In this document: positions 17,494-26,595 of the stretch, in pieces
Position numbering within the stretch: position 1 is the stretch's first letter
Layout: each line of letters opens with the position of its first letter
Source: JAHBVL01 sp963712055
GTDB taxonomy: Bacteria > Chloroflexota > Chloroflexia > Thermomicrobiales > UBA6265
Length of the DNA stretch: 64,000 nucleotides
Assembly (NCBI GenBank): GCA_963712055.1
Contig: CAVQGN010000004.1
Location: 1-64,000 of the forward strand
Reading direction: 5' to 3'
The notes under the pieces: generated by a model
The model's database searches: none
Told to the model about the DNA's origin: nothing
Seen by the model: only the letters and a program-made list of their open reading frames with translations
Program-made: the position numbers and the translations under genes

Positions 17494-18882
17494 ATGTCGC
17501 AACGGACAGAGGTCAAGGCACTGTGGAAAGACGCGCTGTCGGGAAAAGTCAGCCGTCGTGAAGTCATGGTGCGTGGAGCCGCCCTTGGTTTGAGCGGAAT
17601 GGCGCTGGCCGCGTTGTCGCAGGAGACCTTGCGGGCAACGCTGGCAGCTGAAGACGGCGCGCCATCAACAACGTTCTATGATTGGATGTTAAATCTTCAC
17701 CCGAACATCTACGACGTCGGTGATGAGATGGGTGTCAACATTGAAGTTGCCCCAACCGAGAACTTCGGAAACGATCGCTTCATCGCCGAAGCGAACGAAG
17801 GCAAGAGCACCTGGGACGCCTATGGTGGTGTGACCCCATTTCTCGAGATGATCGGTCTCGTCGCGACCGGCACAATCGAGCCGTGGACCCCATACGTCGG
17901 CGAAGATATCGTCGCAGACTTCTTCCCGTCCACTCTCGAAGAGGGAACCTACAACGGCGAGTTCTATGTCTGGCCGCTCCTTCTCGACATCTGTGTTCAG
18001 GGTTGGAACGCGGAGCAGGTTGCTGCTGCTGGTCTCGACCCAGCCGTTGCCCCGGCAACGTGGGATGAGTTCCTCGCGAACGCTCGCACAGTCCAGGAAA
18101 GCGGCGTTCCGTATGGCTTGACCTTCGACAACCGCGACTGGCGGTCGCTCATCCCCGTCACGCACTCATTCAGCACGGACGTCTACACACCAGACGGACT
18201 CTTCATGTATGACAGCGATGCTGCGGTCAACGCGCTCGAAGTCATGAAGCAGATGATGGAGCTGACCAGCCCGGACGTGCTCGCCGCTGCTGGCGTCGAC
18301 AACACGGTCCTCGTGGACGAAGCCGCCTTTGCCTCGCAGCAAGCGTGCTACTACTTCAAATACCAGAACGCGCATGTCCGCAACGCTTCGCAATGGCCAG
18401 ATCCGAGCCAGCTCGTGCTCGGGACACTGCCGAAGCCTGAGGGTGGAGAGGGAGCAACGGTTTTCTGGGACACTGGAGCGGTGCTCTTCAAGAACGGTTT
18501 CAATAAGGAAGCCCAAGCTGAGTTCTTTACGGCTGTTTCTCGCGACGAGCGAATCTGGGAAAACACCGTGGTTGGTAGCGAAGAGCTCGGAACCACGCCG
18601 GTTGGTCAGATGCCAGTCATGCAGTCGGTTTACGCCAGTTGGGAAGAGACGCAGCCTGAGTGGGTCACCGCGAACCCGTGGGTCTTCGCGATTCGAGACG
18701 CGCTCGCTTCTTCGCGGGCGATCGCGCCGAGTATCCTCTCGATCACCCAGTTTGACGTCGCCCGGCCGGAATGGCACAAGTACCTCTCCGGTGAGGTTGC
18801 TGACGCCAAAACGGCTCTAACCGCGGCTATGGATGCGACTCGAGCCGAGTTCGAGAAGCAGACGGGCAACCCAGCGCAGTAG
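17494..18882 (+). CDS. ABC importer solute-binding protein, family 1 (carbohydrate type)
   Basis: A 462-residue exported binding protein. The N-terminus has SRREVMVRGAALGLSGMALA, a twin-arginine-like signal (S-R-R-E-V-M), and cleavage is likely near LAAEDG. The mature part fits the family-1 (MalE/UgpB/PotD-like) fold: long, Trp/Tyr-rich, with no lipobox. The start ATG at 17494 sits after AGGAGG with 11-base spacing; an in-frame ATG at 17473 lies upstream of that SD and is unlikely. It is the first gene of an importer with one MalF-type and two MalG-type permeases. The ligand is unknown; a polyol, sugar or polyamine is possible. Confidence 0.9.
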   Translation: MSQRTEVKALWKDALSGKVSRREVMVRGAALGLSGMALAALSQETLRATLAAEDGAPSTTFYDWMLNLHPNIYDVGDEMGVNIEVAPTENFGNDRFIAEANEGKSTWDAYGGVTPFLEMIGLVATGTIEPWTPYVGEDIVADFFPSTLEEGTYNGEFYVWPLLLDICVQGWNAEQVAAAGLDPAVAPATWDEFLANARTVQESGVPYGLTFDNRDWRSLIPVTHSFSTDVYTPDGLFMYDSDAAVNALEVMKQMMELTSPDVLAAAGVDNTVLVDEAAFASQQACYYFKYQNAHVRNASQWPDPSQLVLGTLPKPEGGEGATVFWDTGAVLFKNGFNKEAQAEFFTAVSRDERIWENTVVGSEELGTTPVGQMPVMQSVYASWEETQPEWVTANPWVFAIRDALASSRAIAPSILSITQFDVARPEWHKYLSGEVADAKTALTAAMDATRAEFEKQTGNPAQ

Positions 18883-18957
18883 CGCCCATTGTATGGATCG
18901 GATGGAACGCCAAAGGACTGACGGCTCAGGCGTTCCCATCTCCAGAAACGAGTGATC

Positions 18958-18992
18958 GCGGGTGTTCGGTCAAGTCTGAACCGAACACCCGC
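18958..18992 (+). terminator. Perfect 13-bp hairpin after the binding-protein gene
   Basis: gcgggtgttcggt (18958-18970) pairs perfectly with accgaacacccgc (18980-18992), with a 9-base loop. No T tract follows. A weaker stem precedes it (gatggaacgcc at 18901-18911 with ggcgttcccatc at 18929-18940). As with the REP structure after malE, it may stabilise the binding-protein mRNA or partly block read-through to the permeases. Confidence 0.55.
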
Positions 18993-19113
18993 TGATCTCC
19001 AGAAGTTGAAACACCACGAGTTCGTCGTTTGCGAGTCGAAACCTAGCGGAGAAGAGTGCCTGTCCGCCACCGACGTCGATGGCGGGTTCTCTGACATCCG
19101 GGAGTAAGAACGT

Positions 19114-20085
19114 ATGGCACAGGCGGCACTTCCGTCACCTTCTTCTGATGTACCAGTTGTCGAAGCAAAGTCACAGCGGCCGTCCTGGGTCAACACTGCA
19201 ATTGATTTCGTCAAGACGTACCCGTACCTTCTCCTCGCGCTTTTCTTTTTCATAGGTTGGCAAGTCCTGCCGATCTATGATTCGCTTCGCCTGAGTTTCA
19301 CGGACGACAAGTTCCTGGACCAGGAAGCAGCGAATTGGGTTGGCCTCTCGAACTATCGAGAGTTGATGCGTGATGATCTTTTCTGGACCGGCCTCAGGCG
19401 AGCCTTCATCTTCACCTGTATCTTCGTCCCGGGCATGATTTTCATCCCGATGACCGCCGCGATCCTGATCGACCGCGTCCAAAATGAAAAGTTAGCAACC
19501 TTCTATCGCATCGTCCTCCTCATTCCCTCGATGATCCCATCCCCCTTGATCTTCGTGCTCTGGGTCTGGATGTACAACAACTGGATTGGACCGATCAATT
19601 ACATCTTGGTCGACGTCCTGGGCATTTTCACCCTGCAAACGCAGCCGAACTGGATGTCCGATCAACAACTCGTCTTCTTTTCAATCGCCTTTATGGAATG
19701 GTGGTGGGGACTCGGTTACCACACCATGTTCTTCCTCGCTGGTTTGGCCACGATTCCGAAAGATATGTTCGACGCTGCCAGGGTCGACGGTGCCGGCGAA
19801 TGGCGAATGTTCTGGGGCGTGACAATCTGGCGACTATTGCCGATCATCCTGGTGCTGACGGTTATCCGCTTCGGCAGCGCAATGGCGGTGATCACCGAGT
19901 ACCTGATCATGGGTGGATTCAACCGAACGTTGAGCACGTATACCTGGACGGTCTACATGTACGACACCGCCTTCGGTGGCGGCGTGCAGTTCCGCGGCTA
20001 CGCCGCCGCGATCGGCTGGCTTGGCGCGGTCTTCATGTTGATCGTGGTTGCTGGAATGTTCTGGCTCTTCCGTTCGCGAGACTAG
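19114..20085 (+). CDS. Carbohydrate-type ABC permease (MalF-like)
   Basis: A 323-residue membrane permease with six predicted helices, the first at about residues 34-52 (YLLLALFFFIGWQVLPIYDS). The ATPase-coupling EAA loop is DAARVDGAGEWRMFWGVTIW, with the conserved glycine. CATCCGGGAGTAAGAACGT gives a weak GGGAG SD before the ATG. It is the first permease of the operon; its MalG partners are the next two genes. No MsmX/MalK-type ATPase is present in the operon. Confidence 0.92.
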   Translation: MAQAALPSPSSDVPVVEAKSQRPSWVNTAIDFVKTYPYLLLALFFFIGWQVLPIYDSLRLSFTDDKFLDQEAANWVGLSNYRELMRDDLFWTGLRRAFIFTCIFVPGMIFIPMTAAILIDRVQNEKLATFYRIVLLIPSMIPSPLIFVLWVWMYNNWIGPINYILVDVLGIFTLQTQPNWMSDQQLVFFSIAFMEWWWGLGYHTMFFLAGLATIPKDMFDAARVDGAGEWRMFWGVTIWRLLPIILVLTVIRFGSAMAVITEYLIMGGFNRTLSTYTWTVYMYDTAFGGGVQFRGYAAAIGWLGAVFMLIVVAGMFWLFRSRD

Positions 20086-20131
20086 TCATGACAAACCGAT
20101 TCAGATGTCCACTGGGTGAAGGATGGTGTTC

Positions 20132-21061
20132 ATGAGTGCCGCAAACCCTGAAATCAGCGCAGCCTTGCCAACGACGAGCACCAACGTCGAAGGCGAAATC
20201 TGGCATCCGAAGAAAGGAATCCGCTGGGGATCGATTGCACGTCATACCGTGCTCGTCATTCTCTGCCTCTGGGTGATCCTGCCGCTACTCTGGGTGGTTC
20301 TCCTGTCGTTCAAATCGCTTCCCGATGGCACCCAGCGTTATATCTGGCCTGAGAACTTCATCGATCCGCTGACAACGCACTACGAGTATGTGTTGACCAA
20401 ACCGCGTTCAGTGGGGCCGGTCTGGCAGAATTTCAAGAACAGCGTCATGGTGACGAGCCTCACTGTCGTTGCCTCGACGGTTACCGCCGTGCTGGCCGGA
20501 TACGCGCTGGTCCACCTGAGAACGCCGTTTAAAGGTGTAATTACCGCGATCCTGGTCGCGTCGCTCTTTTTCCCGACCCAAGTAACCGCGATCACCGGAA
20601 TCTACTCGATCCAGGACAACCTCGGTCTGATCAACCAGACCTGGAGTTTGATGCTGCCTTATACGGCGTTGATGGTCGGTATCTCGATCTTCATCATGCG
20701 AGGTGTTTTCCAGACGGTGCCGCAGGAGCTCATCGATTCTGCCCGGATCGACGGCGCGAATACCGTCCGGACGTTACTCGGTGTCGTCTTGCCGCTGGTC
20801 AAGAACGGAATTGTGGTGGTGATCATCGTCAACTTTGTCTTCGCCTGGGGCGAATACCTTCTGGCTCTGACGCTGATGAATGACTCCGACCAGCGGACAT
20901 TGCCAGTTTTCCTGGGATCGGCATCCGGTGGAGTCGGCTCGCTGCTTTGGCCTCGGATGGCTGCGCTCTACATCATCGCCATCATTCCCGCCCTGATCAC
21001 CTTTGGTATCGCTCAGCGCTGGTACATGAAGGGTTTGCAGGAAGGGGCGCTCAAGGGATAG
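20132..21061 (+). CDS. Carbohydrate-type ABC permease (MalG-like), copy 1
   Basis: A 309-residue permease. It has an extended polar N-terminus with SIARHTVLVILCLWVILPLL starting the first helix. The coupling loop is DSARIDGANTVRTLLGVVLP. The ATG at 20132 has GAAGGA at proper spacing and is preferred to the ATG at 20123, which lies on top of that SD. It is about as long as, and clearly paralogous to, the next gene; both share the LWVxLPLxWVVLxSxKSxPDxTxRYIWPxNFxDPL layout. Confidence 0.92.
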   Translation: MSAANPEISAALPTTSTNVEGEIWHPKKGIRWGSIARHTVLVILCLWVILPLLWVVLLSFKSLPDGTQRYIWPENFIDPLTTHYEYVLTKPRSVGPVWQNFKNSVMVTSLTVVASTVTAVLAGYALVHLRTPFKGVITAILVASLFFPTQVTAITGIYSIQDNLGLINQTWSLMLPYTALMVGISIFIMRGVFQTVPQELIDSARIDGANTVRTLLGVVLPLVKNGIVVVIIVNFVFAWGEYLLALTLMNDSDQRTLPVFLGSASGGVGSLLWPRMAALYIIAIIPALITFGIAQRWYMKGLQEGALKG

Positions 21062-21173
21062 TCTGATTACCGTATCACCTCGGAGACAATGGCCGTCGCG
21101 AAATCCCATTCTGGATGATTTCGCTATGGCCAGTCTCCAGGAACAGGACCTTTCCATTTGAGCAACTGAACGA

Positions 21174-22061
21174 ATGGCAATCGCCACAGCTCCAGCCGAT
21201 TCTCGAAGCCAGACACCACTAGCTCCAGTTCGATCGATTCCCTGGCGGGGGATCGGCAAGCATGCGGTGTTGTTGTCGCTGAGCCTCTGGGTGCTTCTGC
21301 CGCTGGCGTGGGTGGTGCTGTCATCGCTGAAGTCACGCCCGGATCTTACGCATCGCTATATCTGGCCAAAGAACTTCGCCGATCCACTCTGGGCGCGGTA
21401 CCAGTGGATCTGGCAGGACTTCAGCCTCGACAACCCGTTCTATCGGGCGTTTTGGAACAGCGTCATCGTGACCTCGCTCACTGTCGTGTTTACGGTTGTG
21501 GCGGCGACGCTGGCGGCCTACGCATTGACCTTTCTGCGCACTCCCGGAGCCAGAATCGTGATTGTTATGTTGGTGGCCTCGCTCTTTTTTCCGACACAGG
21601 TGACTTCCATTCTTGGCATTTTCGCGATTCAGGATGATCTGGGATTGATCAATCAAACCTGGAGCCTGATGCTGCCCTACACGGCGTTTTCGCTCGCGAT
21701 TTCCATTTTTGTCATGCGGGGAGTCATGCAACTCGTGCCGCGGGAAATCCTCGACGCCGCTCGACTCGATGGAGCGGGATCACTCCGGGTGCTTTTTGGG
21801 ATCGTACTGCCGATTGTAAGTACCGGGCTCATCGTCGTCGTGATGCTCTCGTTTAGTCTGGCCTGGAGCGAGTACGCTCTGGCCAACATCCTGATGAACG
21901 ATACCGAGCAGCGGACCCTTCCCGTGTTCATGGGTCGTGGCGCGGGTGGACCGGGCGGCGCCTCGATGTTCCTGGTTGCGCTACTACCGGCGCTGATCAT
22001 CATGGGATATGCCCAGCACCGCGTCTATCGTGATATTCACAACCGGGCGATTCCGGGATAA
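21174..22061 (+). CDS. Carbohydrate-type ABC permease (MalG-like), copy 2
   Basis: A 295-residue paralogue of the preceding MalG-like permease. The helix layout and the coupling loop DAARLDGAGSLRVLFGIVLP match family expectations. Strings such as SLFFPTQVTSILGIFAIQDD and INQTWSLMLPYTA are nearly the same in the two copies. It is separated by 112 bp and lies in the same direction. Two possible explanations are alternative MalF/MalG pairing for different ligands and a recent duplication. The initiation ATG at 21174 has only a weak purine stretch upstream. Confidence 0.9.
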   Translation: MAIATAPADSRSQTPLAPVRSIPWRGIGKHAVLLSLSLWVLLPLAWVVLSSLKSRPDLTHRYIWPKNFADPLWARYQWIWQDFSLDNPFYRAFWNSVIVTSLTVVFTVVAATLAAYALTFLRTPGARIVIVMLVASLFFPTQVTSILGIFAIQDDLGLINQTWSLMLPYTAFSLAISIFVMRGVMQLVPREILDAARLDGAGSLRVLFGIVLPIVSTGLIVVVMLSFSLAWSEYALANILMNDTEQRTLPVFMGRGAGGPGGASMFLVALLPALIIMGYAQHRVYRDIHNRAIPG

Positions 22062-22105
22062 TGGCGCCAACTTGGAAGGCTGTGGATGCAGGAGGCAGGA
22101 AACGA

Positions 22106-22894
22106 ATGAGATTCAAAGACAAGGTCGTTTTCATAACCGGTGGTGGTTCTGGTATTGGTCGAGGCATCGCGGTCGGATTTGCCGCGGAAGGAGCCAGGGT
22201 TGTTGCTGCGGGACGTACTCTCAGCAAGGCGGAGGAAACGGCTGCCTTGATCCGGGAGAATGGTGGCGACGCAATCGGCGTTGGGGTCGAGGTATCGTCG
22301 AAAGCATCGGTCAATCAGGCGATCGCTCAGGCAAACGATCATTACGGTCAGATTGACATCCTGGTCAATAACGCCGGGCTTTCCGTGGGCGACACCATCC
22401 TCGATTTCGAAGAGGACGCCTGGGATCACAATCTCGATGTCGTGCTGAAAGGGGTTTACCTCTGTTCGCGCGCGGTTTTGCCAGGGATGATCGAGCGAGG
22501 CAATGGTGTGATTCTCAACATCGGTTCGGTTAACGGACTGATGGGAGTTGGAGAATCTGCCTACAGCGCAGCCAAAGCCGGGATGGTCAACCTGACTCAG
22601 AACATGGCGATTCACTATGGACCGAGTGGGATCCGGGTCAATTGCGTTGCCCCCGGAACGGTTCGGACGCCGATCTGGAGCGAGCGGTTCGAAAAAGATC
22701 CTGCCGTTTTCGACAATCTGGCCAGGGTCTATCCGCTCCAACGGGTAGGCGAGATCGAGGATGTTGTCCCTGCATCGCTCTTTCTCTGCTCCGATGACGC
22801 CTCATGGATCACGGGAGTCACGTTGCCGGTAGATGGCGGTCTGACAGCAGGATCCTTCTTCATCAACCAGCTCCTTCAGGGAGACGAGAACTAG
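22106..22894 (+). CDS. Short-chain dehydrogenase/reductase (SDR)
   Basis: A 262-residue classical SDR. The cofactor motif ITGGGSGIGRGIAVGFA (T-G-x-x-x-G-x-G) and NNAGL are followed by S-Y-K active-site residues: NIGSVNG (Ser), then SAYSAAKAG (Tyr and Lys). The AAGRTL segment after beta-2 carries the Arg typical of NADP preference. The ATG at 22106 follows GGAGGCAGG; a longer frame from 22061 overlaps the permease and has no SD. It follows the importer operon closely, so it probably oxidises or reduces the imported sugar or polyol. Confidence 0.92.
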   Translation: MRFKDKVVFITGGGSGIGRGIAVGFAAEGARVVAAGRTLSKAEETAALIRENGGDAIGVGVEVSSKASVNQAIAQANDHYGQIDILVNNAGLSVGDTILDFEEDAWDHNLDVVLKGVYLCSRAVLPGMIERGNGVILNIGSVNGLMGVGESAYSAAKAGMVNLTQNMAIHYGPSGIRVNCVAPGTVRTPIWSERFEKDPAVFDNLARVYPLQRVGEIEDVVPASLFLCSDDASWITGVTLPVDGGLTAGSFFINQLLQGDEN

Positions 22895-23047
22895 GATCTC
22901 TCGGCAGGAAGAATCGTTGACCGGGCGCTTGGTTCGAAAGCCCTTCAACACCGTATGATTGGCGGAATCATCGAGAGTCCGCGAATCATCATCAATGAGC
23001 GTTTGCGGCGGGTTGCATGATGTGGACGATTTTGGAAAGGCAAAGGT

Positions 23048-25117
23048 GTGCAAACGCTCGAACGACACGTTGAACGCCCCATGAGACTGCTCGAGTGGAT
23101 GATTATCTCGATCATCGCTGCGGTTGTTGCTCTCGGTTTGATGAACTGGATCCTGGACGATTTTGTTACTGACGGTTTCAGCGGTCTGTTGATCGCCGCC
23201 GTCACTATCTCTGTGCTGCAATCGCTGATCCTGCCGCTGGCTTACCGCGTGATTGGTTGGTTGCCGGTCATACTGTTTCCATTCTTGATGTTCGCCGCTT
23301 CCGGTCTCGTGGTGATGCTGGCGGCATGGCTTGACGACGCTCTCGGAATCGACGCGTTCTCGCTGACCAACCTCGAAACGGCGATCTGGGTCGCAATCGG
23401 GTTGACGGGAATCAGCACCGTGGTCAGCACCCTTTTTTCACTCGACGATGTGAAGGCCTACGACCGCTTCGTGACCAACCCGATTCGCGCGCAAATTGGC
23501 GACAGCGCAATCAAGACCGATGAACCGGCGTTCCTGTTTCTCGAAATCGACGGTCTGGCTGGTCCGATTTTGGAACAGGCGATGGAGCAGGGCTATGCGC
23601 CCAATATGAAAGCCTGGAAGGAACAGGGCGGGTACGAACTCACCGTTTGGGAGCCTGATCTCTCCTGTCAAACTGGTGCGAGCCAAGCCGGTATTCTCCT
23701 CGGCAACAACGAAAATATCCCCGCCTTCCGCTGGTGGGACAAAGCCCAGCAGAAGATGATGGTGGTCAGTAGTATGAGTTCGGCAAGGGAACTCGAAGCG
23801 GAATTGTCGCGCGGTACCGGCCTGTTGCAACTCGATGGCGCCAGTCGTTTCAACGTGTTCACCGGCGGAGCATCAGACTCGATCGGTACGTTTAGCAACC
23901 TTTCCCTTGGAGCGGGTTCTACCAGATACTGGGCGTATTTCCTGAATCCATATTCGTTTGCTCGTCTTCTTTCGCTCTTTGTACAGGACGTCTTCCGGGA
24001 GTGGTGGGAAGAATTCCAGCAAAAGCGTCAGAATGTTGAACCAAGACTCGACAGACCGTTCACCTATGCGTTCACCCGTTCCGGCACAACAGCCGCCCAG
24101 CTCGAAGTCGCTCGATTCATGGTGATTTCGGACATGTTTCGTGGTAAGCCGTCTGCTTATTACACGCTTTTCGCCTATGATGAGGTGGCGCATCACACCG
24201 GAATCGATCGGGAGTACACCTTCAAGGTGATTAAGAATATCGACCGAATCTTTGGCCATTTTCAGGAGCTGACGAAAGAGGCTCCTCGGCCAACTCATCT
24301 CGTCGTGCTTTCAGACCATGGGCAAACGCAGGGAGCCACCTTCCTCCAGCGCTATGGCCTGACCCTGGCTGACTTGGTCGAAAATTCACTCCCATCAAGT
24401 GAATCCGTCCAGTCGGCGCTGAGTTCAGAAGAAACGACTTCTCACTTCAATGCAACGTTGACGGAAATGGTCAACAGCGATTCCCGGGCCGGCCGTCTGA
24501 CAGCGCGGGTTCTCAATGGCCAAACTGAAGATGGAAAAGTTTCGCTCGGCGAGGATTACGACATCACACCCTCCGAAGAGGGTGAGGTCATCGTCCTGGC
24601 ATCAGGCAATCTTGGACTGATTTCTTTCACTCGCTGGAAGGAACGCATGACGCTTGGAGAAATCACGAGAGCCTTTCCAAACCTTGTCTCGAGCCTTGTG
24701 ACTCATCCTGGAGTTGGCTTTGTCATGATCAACGACCAGGAGGACGGCGGAGTCGTTATCGGGGAAAATGGCCTGCACTTTCTCGATACGGATCAGGTGG
24801 AAGGCGAAAACCCGCTCGAACCCTATGGGCCGCTGGCGGCACAGCTCTTGCGGCGTACCAACGGATTCACCACGTGTCCGGATATCCTCGCGATCAGCAC
24901 CTATTGGCCCGAAACTGGAGAAAATGCCGCGTTCGAAGAGCTAATCGGCAACCATGGTGGCCTCGGTGGCATGCAGCGGCACCCATTCGTGCTCCATCCC
25001 GAAGAGCTGTCTCTTGGCGATGAGCTCATTGTCGGTTGTGCTGATCTTAACGCCGCGCTGAGAGGATGGATCGAAGCCGCTCAACCCTCTGCAACCGCTC
25101 AAGAGGGCGTTACGTAG
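23048..25117 (+). CDS. Membrane-anchored alkaline-phosphatase-superfamily phosphodiesterase, holin-like N-terminus
   Basis: A 689-residue two-part protein. Residues about 15-135 hold four hydrophobic helices resembling the small YvlD/phage-holin-4 type membrane unit. From about 155 on, an alkaline-phosphatase-superfamily domain follows: FLFLEIDGLAGP (first metal Asp), DLSCQTGASQAG (likely Thr nucleophile), VVLSDHGQTQGATF (metal D-H) and IGNHGGLGGMQRHPF (metal His near the C-terminus). Such domains hydrolyse phosphodiesters or transfer phospho-head groups at the cell surface. The start is a GTG with AAAGG upstream. It stands alone, between the SDR operon and a gap. Confidence 0.82.
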   Translation: MQTLERHVERPMRLLEWMIISIIAAVVALGLMNWILDDFVTDGFSGLLIAAVTISVLQSLILPLAYRVIGWLPVILFPFLMFAASGLVVMLAAWLDDALGIDAFSLTNLETAIWVAIGLTGISTVVSTLFSLDDVKAYDRFVTNPIRAQIGDSAIKTDEPAFLFLEIDGLAGPILEQAMEQGYAPNMKAWKEQGGYELTVWEPDLSCQTGASQAGILLGNNENIPAFRWWDKAQQKMMVVSSMSSARELEAELSRGTGLLQLDGASRFNVFTGGASDSIGTFSNLSLGAGSTRYWAYFLNPYSFARLLSLFVQDVFREWWEEFQQKRQNVEPRLDRPFTYAFTRSGTTAAQLEVARFMVISDMFRGKPSAYYTLFAYDEVAHHTGIDREYTFKVIKNIDRIFGHFQELTKEAPRPTHLVVLSDHGQTQGATFLQRYGLTLADLVENSLPSSESVQSALSSEETTSHFNATLTEMVNSDSRAGRLTARVLNGQTEDGKVSLGEDYDITPSEEGEVIVLASGNLGLISFTRWKERMTLGEITRAFPNLVSSLVTHPGVGFVMINDQEDGGVVIGENGLHFLDTDQVEGENPLEPYGPLAAQLLRRTNGFTTCPDILAISTYWPETGENAAFEELIGNHGGLGGMQRHPFVLHPEELSLGDELIVGCADLNAALRGWIEAAQPSATAQEGVT

Positions 25118-25129
25118 CCGATCGTTGAT

Positions 25130-25525
25130 CTAGGGAAAGTGGGATTCTGAGTCCGGGATTCGACCGGCTCTGTAAACTGGCCAGTCATCGCCTGAGTCGG
25201 CTGGATCGAGTTCGCTTCTGAACCCCTTCAGAAAAATGGCAATCGACCACGAGAGCCCAAGAACCTGGCCGATCCAACCCCGGGACCACCAGCCAAAGAT
25301 AAGGCTGCCTAGACGCAGTCCCGGCACGCGGATCGCCCGCCACCAGGCACCATTCGAGGTCAGAACATTGAGCAGGACAAATTGATTCGCCCGCGATCGA
25401 AAGAGGAGCTCGAGAAAATCAGAGCCAGTGAAACCAGTCGAATAGTCTTTCTTCTGCCGTGCCAGTGGTTCAACTCCTGTTGCGATCGATTCTGCGGTTT
25501 CTGAGGTGATCGACCAACTCCGTTC
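25130..25525 (-). pseudogene. Open frame without standard start; possible gene remnant
   Basis: The 611-bp gap 25118-25728 contains, on the minus strand, 131 codons open between a TAG (25526-25528) and a TAG at 25130. Codon choice looks like the neighbours (G/C-rich third bases). The C-terminal half has a membrane-like stretch, QVLGLSWSIAIFLKGF. No ATG, GTG or TTG occurs in the first 66 codons; a GTG exists only at 25327, leaving 65 residues. It may be the 3' remnant of a decayed gene or use a non-standard start. I do not recognise the family. Confidence 0.3.
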
Positions 25526-25597
25526 CTATTGTAGACAACCTGGTCAAACCCGGCGAAGTGCCCTCAGGTTGACTGTGACAATGTCCACCGCCAGATA

Positions 25598-25626
25598 TTG
25601 ACACGATTTCATGGTCAGCATAGAAT
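25598..25626 (+). promoter_or_regulatory. Consensus sigma-70 promoter for the SsuB/SsuC-type operon
   Basis: TTGACA (25598-25603) and TAGAAT (25621-25626) are spaced by exactly 17 bp. This is one of the best promoter matches in the window, about 100 bases upstream of the ATPase gene. Confidence 0.65.
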
Positions 25627-25629
25627 GCC

Positions 25630-25648
25630 GTTTCATCAGTGCTGAAAC
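25630..25648. promoter_or_regulatory. Inverted repeat at predicted transcription start
   Basis: gtttca (25630-25635) and tgaaac (25643-25648) are perfect arms around a 7-bp spacer. They lie at about +1 of the preceding promoter, a typical repressor position. The regulator is unknown. Confidence 0.35.
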
Positions 25649-25728
25649 AGGAGTCCGGTCCAGACGACTTGGATCGGCGACAGCGGTTCGGTGACGGCTG
25701 AATCCGGAAAAGACCCAGGAGAAACGAC

Positions 25729-26595
25729 TTGAGCCAAGCGGTGGTCGACGAGTCGACAACAAGGTCGGGATCGAATCAGACCCTGGCCATGGATGTTCAG
25801 CACGCAACCAAGTATTACGAAACCTCGACCGGCAATGTGCACGCGCTCGAGGACATCTCGCTGCAAATCAAAGACGGAGAGTTCGTCGCTATTGTCGGTC
25901 CGTCTGGTTGCGGCAAGACGACATTGCTCTGGTCGATGAGCGGTCTCCATCCGTTGACCAGCGGTCAGGTGTTGCTCGAAGGAAGGGTTGTCGACGGCCC
26001 TCAGCCAGAGATCGGGATGGTTTTTCAGGAAGCTAACCTGTTGCCGTGGCGAAATCTGTCCGAGAACATCAACTTTCCGTTCGAGATCAAGAAACTCGAC
26101 CAGAAACCCTACCAACCCAGGATCGATGAATTGATCGAGGAGGTTGGCCTGAGCGGCTTTGAAACCAAGTTCCCACGTGAGCTCTCCGGCGGGATGCAGC
26201 AACGGGCCAGTATCGTCCGGTGTCTCTCCTACGACCCCGACGTGATCCTGATGGATGAGCCTTTTGGGGCACTCGATGCCTTTACCCGCGACGAGATGAA
26301 CTTGCTTATCCAGAAGCTCTGGATGGAAACCGGAAAAACGATCGTTTTCGTGACGCACAACGTGTCGGAAGCCATCTTCCTGGCCGACCGGGTCGTGGTG
26401 CTTTCGCCCCGCCCAGGCCGGATCGCGCATGTTTTCGATATCAATCTGCCGCGACCGAGGACAATCGAGCAGACGTTTTCACCTGAGTTCCTCAAGGATG
26501 TGCTGGTCGTCAAGGAAACCATCATGCGTGGAACCTATGACGGGGCGCAGGCTGCTGCGGATCAGACGATCCAGGAAGTCATGGAGAAGGTTTGA
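25729..26595 (+). CDS. ABC importer ATPase (nitrate/sulfonate/thiamine-precursor type, SsuB-like)
   Basis: A 288-residue ATP-binding subunit. It has Walker A GPSGCGKTTLLW, a Q-loop VFQEANLLPWRN typical of SsuB/TauB, the signature LSGGMQQRASIVR, Walker B VILMDEPFGALD and the H-loop VTHNVSEA. Initiation is a TTG at 25729 preceded by AGGAG with 8-base spacing; the upstream promoter supports this start. It is coupled to the permease through TGATG. The F-x-x-E-A-N-L-L-P-W Q-loop places it with the taurine/nitrate/HMP family. Confidence 0.93.
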   Translation: MSQAVVDESTTRSGSNQTLAMDVQHATKYYETSTGNVHALEDISLQIKDGEFVAIVGPSGCGKTTLLWSMSGLHPLTSGQVLLEGRVVDGPQPEIGMVFQEANLLPWRNLSENINFPFEIKKLDQKPYQPRIDELIEEVGLSGFETKFPRELSGGMQQRASIVRCLSYDPDVILMDEPFGALDAFTRDEMNLLIQKLWMETGKTIVFVTHNVSEAIFLADRVVVLSPRPGRIAHVFDINLPRPRTIEQTFSPEFLKDVLVVKETIMRGTYDGAQAAADQTIQEVMEKV

